The position numbers and the translations under genes were made by a program. A stretch of DNA of 64,000 nucleotides. It comes from Roseivirga misakiensis. Its GTDB lineage: Bacteria > Bacteroidota > Bacteroidia > Cytophagales > Cyclobacteriaceae. The notes under the pieces were generated by a model. The model saw only the letters and a list, made by a program, of their open reading frames with translations, was not told the DNA's origin and did not search any database. This document shows positions 43,879 through 53,000 of this stretch, piece by piece; within the stretch, counting starts at the first letter, position 1; every line of letters begins with the position of its first letter. The stretch is from positions 2,542,001-2,606,000 of the forward strand of contig NZ_MDGQ01000005.1 in the NCBI RefSeq assembly GCF_001747105.1. The letters run 5' to 3'.

Positions 43879-45046
43879 ACTAGCATTAATAATTACCATT
43901 TCCATATTGGCCATTGCCTCTTCAGTGGCCCAAACAGAACGCCAGCGCTTAGAAAAACAGAAGAAAGCCATACAAGATAGAATCAGACAAACCCAAAAGA
44001 TACTATCGCAAACCACCAAAGAAAAGAGCAACTCACTGGGCCAATTACGAGCCCTTAATAGCCAAATACGATCTAGAAGCTCTTTAGTCAATGCCATCAA
44101 GAGCGAGGTAGACTTTTTAGACGAAGAAATTTCCGAAGATCAAAGCATCATCAATGCAATGGAAGACGATCTGACCGCGCTTAAAAAAGAATATGCTGAA
44201 ATGGTTTATACCAGTCAGAAAACAAGTTCAGGCTTCAACCAACTCACATTTATTTTCGCTTCCAGCACCTTCAATCAAATGTTTATGAGACTGAAGTACA
44301 TTCAACAATACTCTGAAGCAAGAAAAAAGCAGGGTGAACAAATAAAAGCTGTGCAGGCCAGTTTGAACGAGCAGATTCGAGAAATTGAGAACCAAAAAGT
44401 AGATAAACAAAACCTCCTAAACCAAGAGCTCTCCGAAAACCAAAAACTGGCAGGGTTACAGTCACAACAAAGGCAATTGATTTCAGAACTAGAGCAAGAA
44501 GAAAGTAAAATCCGAAGAGAACTAGCAAAGCAACGAGATTCAGAAAAAGAATTAGACGAGAAAATTGATGCTATTATAGAAGCAGAGCGCCTAGCCGCCC
44601 TGGCCTCTTCCGTAGACCTAACCAATATTAACAAAGCATTTGAGGAGCAGAAAGGAAAACTACCTTGGCCAGTAGAAGAGGGATTTATCTCTTCGAAATA
44701 TGGAAAATCTCAACACCCTACCTTAAAACGAGTAACCCTAACGAACAAAGGAATAGATATTCAAACGACACAAAACGCGAAAGTAAAATCAGTTTTTCCT
44801 GGCAAGGTGAGTGCCATTATGTCTATTCCAGGGCAAGGGAACACCGTGTTGATTCAACATGGCGAATATTTTACAGCCTACTCTAAGTTAAAAGCAGTTG
44901 TCGTGAAAAAAGGACAGCAAGTTGCCGCAAATGAAACACTTGGTCAAGTACTAACCGATAGCAACGAAATCTCAGAAGTCAAATTCAAAGTCTTTGATCA
45001 GAAGGCAAATGTGAACCCAGAAAGCTGGCTCGAAAGAAAAAACTAA
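43865..45046 (+). CDS. EnvC-like murein hydrolase activator (degenerate M23)
   Basis: 393 residues: a signal peptide (ending SSVAQ near residue 22), long coiled coils (about 25-110 and 150-250), and a C-terminal LytM/M23 domain (about 280-390). The zinc ligands look lost: the usual H-x3-D site reads NKGIDI, with Asn in place of His, and the usual T-x-Y-x-H-L site reads TAYSKL, with Lys in place of His. This is the pattern of EnvC, which activates amidases during cell separation rather than cutting peptidoglycan itself. It overlaps DUF4292 upstream and is followed by tatA. Confidence 0.85.
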   Translation: MSVSRLALIITISILAIASSVAQTERQRLEKQKKAIQDRIRQTQKILSQTTKEKSNSLGQLRALNSQIRSRSSLVNAIKSEVDFLDEEISEDQSIINAMEDDLTALKKEYAEMVYTSQKTSSGFNQLTFIFASSTFNQMFMRLKYIQQYSEARKKQGEQIKAVQASLNEQIREIENQKVDKQNLLNQELSENQKLAGLQSQQRQLISELEQEESKIRRELAKQRDSEKELDEKIDAIIEAERLAALASSVDLTNINKAFEEQKGKLPWPVEEGFISSKYGKSQHPTLKRVTLTNKGIDIQTTQNAKVKSVFPGKVSAIMSIPGQGNTVLIQHGEYFTAYSKLKAVVVKKGQQVAANETLGQVLTDSNEISEVKFKVFDQKANVNPESWLERKN

Positions 45047-45086
45047 TACAGCTCACTAAAACTTTACGCAAATGATCGCGTTAAAA

Positions 45087-45111
45087 GTGCCTAAACATTA
45101 CTGTTTAGCAC
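45087..45111 (+). terminator. Hairpin between envC-like gene and tatA
   Basis: A stem of ten pairs with one bulged C (GTG-CTAAACA with TGTTTAG-CAC) has no clear T run. It may weakly separate the envelope operon from the tatA promoter. Confidence 0.4.
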
Positions 45112-45133
45112 TGCTCAAGTAATAGTTTTTGCC

Positions 45134-45141
45134 TATCTTTG
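45134..45141 (+). promoter_or_regulatory. -7 element of tatA
   Basis: TATCTTTG lies 28 bases before the ATG at 45169, inside a false upstream extension of the frame. It suggests that tatA has its own promoter. Confidence 0.5.
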
Positions 45142-45168
45142 TTTACTCAGTACAAGAAATTAGAAACC

Positions 45169-45366
45169 ATGGAAACGATTTTAGCATTAGGAATGCCCGG
45201 AGGACCAGAAATGATCTTCATTATTGTAGCATTGCTTCTTCTTTTTGGTGCGAAAAGAATTCCTGATTTGGCTAGAGGCTTCGGCAAAGGCATCAGAGAA
45301 TTTAAAGATGCAACCAAAGAAATTAAGAAAGAGGTTGATGATGCAGGCAAAGAAATTGAAAAGTAG
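45169..45366 (+). CDS. tatA: Sec-independent translocase protein TatA
   Basis: 65 residues: a short N-terminus (METILALGMPGG), one membrane helix (about 14-28, IFIIVALLLLFGAKRIPDLA), the FGAKRIP hinge, and a charged amphipathic helix with Lys/Glu repeats. TatA polymerises to form the pore of the twin-arginine pathway for folded proteins. No tatC or tatB is in the window. ATG 45169 is preferred over the frame start 10 codons upstream, which contains the promoter. gatA follows after 12 bases. Confidence 0.92.
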   Translation: METILALGMPGGPEMIFIIVALLLLFGAKRIPDLARGFGKGIREFKDATKEIKKEVDDAGKEIEK

Positions 45367-45378
45367 ACCCTAAGAACA

Positions 45379-46803
45379 TTGAAGAATTATCATCGTTTAG
45401 ATGAGATTCAAACCGATCTTAAGCTACAAAAAGTCTCTTGCCTACAACTCGTAGAGCATCACCTTCAAGTCATTAAGGAAAATTTGCATCTCAATGTATT
45501 TCTTGAGGTGTTTGATGAAGAAGCAAGAGCACAAGCCAAAGCAATAGACAACAAGTTAAAGCATAACCAAGCCGGCAAGTTAGCCGGCTTAATTTTTGGC
45601 ATAAAAGATCTAATCTGTTACCAAAATCACTCGGTAACAGGAAGTAGCAAAATCCTCGAAGGTTTTGATTCTCAAATTACAGCTACTGCAGTACAACGCA
45701 TTTTAGACGAAGACGCTATTGTCATCGGAAGGCAGAACTGTGATGAATTTGGAATGGGGTCATCTAATGAAAACTCAGCCTTCGGAGCTGTAAAAAATGC
45801 AATAGACGAAACGCGGGTTCCGGGAGGGTCTTCCGGAGGATCAGCCGTAGCAGTGCAGGCCAATATGTGCCAAATTTCGCTAGGCACAGATACCGGTGGA
45901 TCAGTAAGGCAACCTGCAGCATTTACTGGAACAGTTGGACTAAAACCAACTTACTCAAGAATTTCTCGATGGGGATTATTGGCCTATGCCTCCTCTTTTG
46001 ATACGATCGGAATCATATCAAAATCCGTAGATGATAACGCCCGAGTATTAGAAATCATAGCAGGAAAAGACCAGAATGACGGTACCTCCTCTTCCGAACC
46101 AGTCGACGTATATGCAAAGGAACTACCCGGCGATAAAAAGTACAAAATTGCCTATTTACGAGAATCCATAGAAAGTGATGCAGTTGCTGAGCCCATTAAA
46201 AAAAGCATGGCCTCAACTATTGATAAACTCAAAAATCAAGGCCATATCGTTGAACAAGCCTCGTTCGATTTACTAGACTATGTATTGCCGACTTATTACA
46301 TCTTAACTACGGCCGAAGCCAGTACCAATTTATCTAGATATGACGGCGTCCACTTTGGGCACAGAAGCAAATCGTCAGATAACCTTGAGTCTCTTTACAA
46401 AAACTCTAGAACAGAGGGCTTTGGGGAAGAGGTTAAAAGAAGAATCATGCTTGGTACATTCGTACTCAGCGCCAACTATTACGACGCTTATTTTACCAAG
46501 GCACAAAAGGCTAGAAAACTGATTAAAGAGGCTACAGAAAAAATTCTTGAAGAATACGACTTCATCATCATACCAACAACCCCAACTACAGCGTTCAAAC
46601 TAGGTCAACACCACGACAATCCAGTCGAAAGCTACCTGGCCGACCTATTTACAGTACAGGCTTCTGTAACAGGTGTACCGGCCATATCAGTCCCTATCGG
46701 TATAGATGAGAATAATTTACCGATCGGCATGCAAATTATGTCAAGGGCTTTTGATGAAACCAAACTTTTTGCATTTTCAAAGTGTCTATTAGAGGAAAAA
46801 TAA
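45379..46803 (+). CDS. gatA: Glu-tRNA(Gln) amidotransferase subunit A
   Basis: Amidase-signature enzyme that, with GatB and GatC, converts misacylated Glu-tRNA(Gln) to Gln-tRNA(Gln). The catalytic triad is readable: Lys76 (FGIKDLI), Ser151 (PGGSSGGSA) and Ser175 (TDTGGSVRQPA). Its 474 residues are the usual length. It starts with TTG 45379; no ATG exists near the conserved N-terminus. gatB and gatC are not nearby, which is common in Bacteroidota. The MltD-like gene begins 11 bases after its stop codon. Confidence 0.93.
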   Translation: MKNYHRLDEIQTDLKLQKVSCLQLVEHHLQVIKENLHLNVFLEVFDEEARAQAKAIDNKLKHNQAGKLAGLIFGIKDLICYQNHSVTGSSKILEGFDSQITATAVQRILDEDAIVIGRQNCDEFGMGSSNENSAFGAVKNAIDETRVPGGSSGGSAVAVQANMCQISLGTDTGGSVRQPAAFTGTVGLKPTYSRISRWGLLAYASSFDTIGIISKSVDDNARVLEIIAGKDQNDGTSSSEPVDVYAKELPGDKKYKIAYLRESIESDAVAEPIKKSMASTIDKLKNQGHIVEQASFDLLDYVLPTYYILTTAEASTNLSRYDGVHFGHRSKSSDNLESLYKNSRTEGFGEEVKRRIMLGTFVLSANYYDAYFTKAQKARKLIKEATEKILEEYDFIIIPTTPTTAFKLGQHHDNPVESYLADLFTVQASVTGVPAISVPIGIDENNLPIGMQIMSRAFDETKLFAFSKCLLEEK

Positions 46804-46814
46804 TCTTTAAAAAT

Positions 46815-48149
46815 ATGATGAGGAAGATCCTCACAGGTATCATTCTATTTACCCTTTCAATCCAAGGCTTTGCACAAGACAGCAAAGCACTCTATGAAGT
46901 TTACGACTATGCGCCTGACTTTAGTTATGAGGAAATAGAAAAGCGATACGACGACCTAGAGTTAACAATAGACATTGCCTTTAACGATCGTGTAAAAGCT
47001 TTTATTAATTATTTCACGGTTCGCGATAGAGATTATACCCGCGAAATGTTGAAGCGAAAGGAAGTTTATTTCTCCATTTTTGAGAAACACCTGAAAGCAT
47101 ACGATTTACCGCAGGAGCTAAAATACCTACCGATCATTGAAGCTGGGCTTAATCCTAAAGCCGTTTCTGGTCCAAGAGCGGTTGGTTTGTGGCAGTTTAT
47201 GGCAGCCACGGGTAAAGAAAGAGGCCTGAAAATAGACTGGTACATCGATGAAAGAATGGACCCTGAGAAATCTACAGAAGCGGCCTGTAAGTATATCTCG
47301 TGGCTTTATGGAATTTTTAAAGACTGGAAACTTACACTAGCTGCCTATAACAGTGGAATAGGAAATGTACAACGCGCTATTAGACGAGCAGGGTACAAAA
47401 ATGATTTTTGGGGTATATACAGATATTTACCAAGAGAAACTCGATCATATGTGCCTCAGTTTGCAGCCATAGTTTATGCCATGGAATACGCCGATATTCA
47501 TAATATCTATACCGAGGAGACACTCTACCCAGTAGATTATGAAACCGTAGAAACCAAGAGTTTTGTTTACCTAAAAGCCTTTGCAGAAGAAAGTGGTATC
47601 CCGCTAAAAACATTAGAGGCGCTTAATCCAGAAATAAAAAAGGGCGCCATTCCAGAAAGGAAAAATGGATTCCAACTGAAGATCCCTAAAGATCAAAAGG
47701 ACAATTTCCTCGAAAATCAGATACAAATTTTGGCCAAAGCCGAAGAAGGTAAAAAGGAATTTGAGAAAATGGCCAGAAATATGCCGGGCAGCACTTTTGG
47801 TAAAGAAAAGGTGGTTTACAGAGTACGAAGAGGGGACGTTCTTGGAACAATTGCTAGAAAACACCGGGTAAGGCTACAAGATCTAAAAGCTTGGAATAAT
47901 ATTAGAGGTTCATTGATTAGAGTGGGTCAACGCCTTAACATCTACACAGGTCCTGATTTCTACGATGGCACATCCGCCAAGCTCATCAACCAACCCCTCC
48001 CCGATTCTAAAATCCATATCGTTCAACCAGGAGACACCTTATGGGATATTTCTCGTATGTACAAGGGACTGAGTATCGGTAAAATCAAGGAACTCAATAA
48101 AATAAGAGGGAGCTCTATAAAACCCGGAATGCGATTAAGAATCGGATAG
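46815..48149 (+). CDS. Lytic murein transglycosylase with LysM domains (MltD-like)
   Basis: Cuts peptidoglycan glycan strands, forming 1,6-anhydro ends. From ATG 46815 the order is: signal peptide (ending GFAQ, residue about 21), SLT domain with catalytic Glu109 (YLPIIEAGLNPKAVSG) and the GLWQFMAATG and AAYNSGIGNV segments, then LysM repeats (VYRVRRGDVLGTIA near 337 and IHIVQPGDTLWDIS near 400). The open frame begins at GTG 46782 inside gatA; both ATG 46815 and ATG 46818 give a better signal peptide. It fits with the EnvC-like gene in a wall-remodelling neighbourhood. Confidence 0.92.
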   Translation: MMRKILTGIILFTLSIQGFAQDSKALYEVYDYAPDFSYEEIEKRYDDLELTIDIAFNDRVKAFINYFTVRDRDYTREMLKRKEVYFSIFEKHLKAYDLPQELKYLPIIEAGLNPKAVSGPRAVGLWQFMAATGKERGLKIDWYIDERMDPEKSTEAACKYISWLYGIFKDWKLTLAAYNSGIGNVQRAIRRAGYKNDFWGIYRYLPRETRSYVPQFAAIVYAMEYADIHNIYTEETLYPVDYETVETKSFVYLKAFAEESGIPLKTLEALNPEIKKGAIPERKNGFQLKIPKDQKDNFLENQIQILAKAEEGKKEFEKMARNMPGSTFGKEKVVYRVRRGDVLGTIARKHRVRLQDLKAWNNIRGSLIRVGQRLNIYTGPDFYDGTSAKLINQPLPDSKIHIVQPGDTLWDISRMYKGLSIGKIKELNKIRGSSIKPGMRLRIG

Positions 48150-48238
48150 AAAAATTGATCAACTAAACTTTTAGTAGATTTTTCTTGTTATTATTACCGA
48201 GAATCATTTGTTTCAAATTGATAAAAAGATTTACGACT

Positions 48239-49348
48239 ATGAAGAAGTTTCTAGCCCTGATTGCCCTTTGTATTTTAGCCTCATGTGTCGGTGAAAAAGA
48301 ACAATCTGAAGTAACCACAGACGGTGAAGGCAAGGCTCAAAAAACAAAGAACAAATCTTTTTTACCGGATGCCGCTGGCGAAACTGGTGAGATTGTCATT
48401 GTTATGAACAAGAAAAAGTTCGACAAGAAGTTAGGTGAAGCAATAAAAGCAGTTTTCCGAGAAACAGTACCAGGCCTAACAAGACCAGAACCAATGTTCA
48501 CGATCAGGGTAATAGAACCATCTGAAATGAACAGAATCTTTAAAGTAGCTAGAAACCTAGTCTACGTTATCTCCTACGAAGGTCGCTCAGCTGCCGACCA
48601 ATGGCTACAAAATACATTTAGCGAGGTATCAAGAGATCGCATTTTCTCCAACCCCGACCTTTTCATGCAAACTTCGGAAGATCAATACGCCAAAGGGCAA
48701 AAAATCCTTCAACTGTTTGGAACTGATGACGATGCGCTCATTAAAAACCTGAATAAAAACAGCAAGATTGTACAGAACTACTTCAACATCGCGGAAAAAG
48801 AAAGGCTTTCAAAAAGCATAAGAATGTCTAGTGAGTCACGAGTAGTTCTAAGAAAAGTAAATGACAAGCTCGGTGTTAATATTAAAATTCCTTCGGGCTA
48901 TGAACTCGCCATGCTCGAAGATGACTTTGCCTGGGTACGTGCCCTACCTGCCGTTGGACCAAGTAAAAACCTCGTCATTTACAGTAAACCTTATACCTCT
49001 GAATCAGAATTTGAACAAGAAAACATAATCAAGCTGAGAAATGAAATCGGTAAACAATACATTTTCGGAGATCCAGAGAACCCAGAGTCATTCATGACCA
49101 CCGAAACAAAATACATGGAGCCTGTTTTCAGAAATATCAATTTCAACAACCAATACACAGTTGAAATGAAAGGTGCCTGGAAGACCAATAACTTTTCAGT
49201 TGGCGGTACATTTGTGAGCTACACTTTTGTAGACGACGACTCAAAGCGCTTGTATTATATCGAAGGTTTTGTCATTCACCCTAGTGAAGACCATAGAGAG
49301 CTGATCAGAGAAATGGAATCGCTCTTAACCACCTTCAGAGTGAGTTAA
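48239..49348 (+). CDS. DUF4837 lipoprotein
   Basis: 369 residues from ATG 48239, with a lipobox ending at Cys16 (CILASC), a charged linker and the DUF4837 domain (AGETGEIVIVMNKKKFD at its start; PSGYELAMLEDDFAWVR in the middle). DUF4837 proteins are Bacteroidota lipoproteins of unknown function. The upstream extension to 48185 lacks a signal peptide and is rejected. It is the last gene before a strong terminator, so the TatA-GatA-MltD-DUF4837 run may be one transcript. Confidence 0.87.
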   Translation: MKKFLALIALCILASCVGEKEQSEVTTDGEGKAQKTKNKSFLPDAAGETGEIVIVMNKKKFDKKLGEAIKAVFRETVPGLTRPEPMFTIRVIEPSEMNRIFKVARNLVYVISYEGRSAADQWLQNTFSEVSRDRIFSNPDLFMQTSEDQYAKGQKILQLFGTDDDALIKNLNKNSKIVQNYFNIAEKERLSKSIRMSSESRVVLRKVNDKLGVNIKIPSGYELAMLEDDFAWVRALPAVGPSKNLVIYSKPYTSESEFEQENIIKLRNEIGKQYIFGDPENPESFMTTETKYMEPVFRNINFNNQYTVEMKGAWKTNNFSVGGTFVSYTFVDDDSKRLYYIEGFVIHPSEDHRELIREMESLLTTFRVS

Positions 49349-49403
49349 TGAAATTTGGCTAGAAATAGCCTAGATTAAGGTATTCTTATTAATTTTAAAC
49401 ATT

Positions 49404-49434
49404 ATGGCAAGTTCAACTTGCCATTCTTTTTTTT
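49404..49434 (+). terminator. Terminator after DUF4837 gene
   Basis: A 9-bp perfect stem (49404-49412 with 49416-49424), a 3-base loop, and then a run of T residues to 49434. It is a clear rho-independent terminator. Confidence 0.92.
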
Positions 49435-49452
49435 GAGTACCTAATCAATTCT

Positions 49453-50046
49453 ATGTACGCTTATCTCAAGGGAAAACTTGCTCATAAAGATCCAACCTAT
49501 GTCATCATAGACATTGGAGGAGTTGGCTATGAAGTCAAGATTTCACTACATACTTTTTCGCAAATAAAGGATCAAGAGAATGTCCAACTCTTCACACATT
49601 TTCATGTTAAAGAGGATGCTCAAACGCTGTTCGGATTTGCCGAGCCTAGGGAAAAAGAAGTCTTTCTTCACCTCGTTTCAATTTCAGGCGTCGGCCCTTC
49701 AACTGGCCTAATGGTCTTATCATCATTAAGCCCAAAAGAAGTAGAACATGCCATTGTGAGTGAAGATGTTCGTACGATTCAAGGTGTCAAGGGAATTGGT
49801 GCCAAAACTGCTCAAAGGATCATTCTGGAACTAAAAGATAAGATTGCGAAAGACACAGCTGGCGGAGACTTAATAAATATTGCTGCTTCTAGTAAAAATA
49901 CCATAAGAAATGAGGCATTGGCAGCGTTAGTTACTCTAGGCATCAACAAAGTGGCGGCTCAGAAGGGCATCGATAAGATTTTGAAAGAGAGCACGCACGA
50001 CATAAGCCTGGAAGAATTGATAAAACTAGCACTTAAAGCCGCCTGA
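49453..50046 (+). CDS. ruvA: Holliday junction branch migration protein RuvA
   Basis: DNA-binding subunit of RuvAB, which moves Holliday junctions for RuvC to cut. Domain I is an OB-fold (MYAYLKGKLAHKDPTYVIIDIGGVGYEV). The two HhH motifs (ISGVGPSTGL and VKGIGAKTAQRI) bind the junction arms, and the C-terminal domain (about 150-197) contacts RuvB. It has 197 residues. It starts just after a terminator and lies 18 bases before sprA, the conserved Bacteroidota order. Confidence 0.95.
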   Translation: MYAYLKGKLAHKDPTYVIIDIGGVGYEVKISLHTFSQIKDQENVQLFTHFHVKEDAQTLFGFAEPREKEVFLHLVSISGVGPSTGLMVLSSLSPKEVEHAIVSEDVRTIQGVKGIGAKTAQRIILELKDKIAKDTAGGDLINIAASSKNTIRNEALAALVTLGINKVAAQKGIDKILKESTHDISLEELIKLALKAA

Positions 50047-50064
50047 GAGGGATTTTCTTGAGAT

Positions 50065-53000
50065 TTGTTAAGCTCGGTTAAGAAAATATTAATCTTCTCA
50101 TTTTTTGGAATGATGTTACTCAGCATTTCTATGCCGAGCCATGCACTCTTTTATCAAAGTCAAGATACAACTACCACCGCACGTGACACGAGTAAATATG
50201 TAAGATCGGCCTACCCGAAATACAAACCAATTTACCCCTTGGGCGATCCGCTTTTTAGAAGAAGGCTTAGTTCACCACTCTATTTCAATAACCCGAGCTT
50301 CCTTAAAAAAACCATCACCCTAGACACAGCTAAGAATTATATATTCAGCGAAAAAATAGGTACCTCGTTTTACCGACCACCAACCTTTGTTCCCTTTTCA
50401 GAAGCTTTAAAAAAGAGAATCCAACTCGGAAACCGAGACTTTTTCAGAGAAAAGGCCAAAGCCCTAGATGGTGAAAGTGCCGTGAGTAACAGGAGGCAGC
50501 TCATCCCTCCTATTGCACTCAACCCCTTTTTCGATCGGCTATTTGGTGGCGATCAAATCCTAATCAACACCAATGGTTCTGTGCTACTAGACTTTGGCGG
50601 CAGGTTTCAGCGAGTAGATAATCCGGCCATTCCTATTCGGCAACAACGGAATGGCACCTTTGAGTTTGATCAAAACATTCAAATGAGTTTACAGGGAACG
50701 ATCGGCTCAAAACTTAGAATGAATGCCACTTTTGACAACAACAACTCTTTTGACTTTGAAAACGAGCTTAAAGTAGAATTCAGTGGCTTGGAATCGGATA
50801 TCATCAAATCACTCGAAATCGGAAATGTCAGCATGCCGATCGCTAACAGTCTGATCGCCGGTGGACAAAACTTATTTGGTTTTAAAACCCAACTTCAGTT
50901 CGGTCGGCTTTTCGTAACAGCCCTGGCCGCTTCTCAAAGAGGCACAGCCGAATCGATTGAGGTAGAAGACGGTGTTCAAAGAAATGAGTTTCAAATTAGA
51001 GGTTCAGATTACGATGAAAACAGACATTTCTTCCTAAGCCAATACTTCAGAGATAATTATGAAAGCTGGAACCGAAGTATCCCAGCCATTATTTCAGGTC
51101 TTCAAATTAGCCGACTCGAGGTATATGTCTTGAACAGAACCAACAATACCCAAACGCTGAGAAACTTTGTAGGCTTTATGGACTTGGGCGAAGGCAACAC
51201 ATTCCAAGTCGGCAACCCTTTCGTTGGGAATGGACAAGGCGACACACCAACAAGCAATGACGCAAACAGCTTATTTAGCAATCTTCAAAACGATCCCAAT
51301 CTAAGACAGGCCGACCAGGTAAGTACGATACTCGAAAACCAGCATGCACTAGAAAAAGGTCAAGACTTTGAAAGAGTAACTGGTGCCAGAAAACTCGATC
51401 CGTCTGAATATACTTTCAACAAAGAACTAGGTTTCGTTTCCCTAAACAGACAACTACAAAACGACGAAGTTCTGGCAGTTTCTTATGAGTACAACTTGAA
51501 CGGTAGAAACTTTAAAGTCGGCGAACTTACGGAAGACTACCAAAACCTTACGGAGGACGAAGTCATTTTCCTAAAGCTTCTTAGACCTAGTAAAATCAAC
51601 ACTCAAGTTCCTACATGGGACTTGATGATGAAGAATATCTACAACCTTAATGCCGCTGGGATTGACAAACAATCCTTTCAGTTGAGGGTAATTTATCGCG
51701 ATGATGACACTGGAATAGACAACCCAAGTTTACATGAAGGTGAAAACACAAAAGACATTCCTCTGATAGAAATTATGGGGTTGGACCGACTCAATCAGAA
51801 TGGTGATCCTCAAAAAGACGGCAACTTTGATTATGTAGAAGGCATCACGATTAATCCTGATCGGGGTTATATGATTTTTCCTTTCCTAGAGCCGTTTGGC
51901 AGTAGATTAGAGGATCAATTTCTACCCTCTGAACAATTCTTGAAAGAGAAATATGTGTTTGACACCCTTTATAACACGACCAAGGCCGATGCACAATTAG
52001 TGTCTAGGCTAGATAAATTTTTCATACAAGGTAGTTTGCAATCTGGCTCATCTAGTGAAATTACCCTCAATGCATTTCAAGTAGCAGAAGGAAGCGTAGT
52101 AGTGACCGCCGGAGGAACACCGCTCGCAGAAGGTACAGACTACAACGTGAACTATTCTACCGGAACAGTTACCATTCTAAACCCTTCAATATTAAACTCG
52201 GGTAAGAAGATCAGAGTTACCTACGAAAAATCAGACCTTTTTAACTTCCAAGCCAGAAACCTTCTGGGCACCAGGCTCGACTACGTCTACAACGACAAAA
52301 CCAATTTTGGCTTAACCTTTATGCACCTTAACGAGCGGCCTCAGCTCACAAGAGTTGCTATTGGAAATGAACCGGTGAGCAATACCATGTGGGGATTAGA
52401 CGCCAATTACAGCGATGATTCAAGATTACTCACCAAACTTGTAGATGCCCTGCCATTCATAGATACTAAGGCGCTTTCCACTATTTCTTTTAGGGGAGAG
52501 TTCGCCCAGCTTATACCAGGAACCTCGAATAAAGTAAATGGAGAAAGCACATCTTATATTGACGACTTTGAAGGATCAGTTACGCCTTTCAGTCTTAGTA
52601 GTTTTCAAAGTTGGCGACTTGGCGCAACACCAAAAACGGACGACAACCGTTTTGACCTCACTAATCAGAGCACTAACAGGTTAGGGGCAAATTATCGAAG
52701 AGCTAAGATCGCTTGGTATACCATCGACAACGTTTTTTATCGCTCAACAGGACGTGCCAGACCAGAAAACATTCAACCAGAGGATATAGAGAATCACTAT
52801 GTCCGATCGATCGGCCAGCAAGAAGTTATCAGAAGAGACAATCAACAAATCATAGTCAACGAACCTACTTTAGACATTGCCTACTACCCTAGCGAACCTG
52901 GGATGTATAACTATAACCCTGACCTTAACAACAATGGCTTTTTAACTGAACCAGAAAAAAATTACGGCGCCATAACTCGCGCCATCACTAACGAGGTAGA

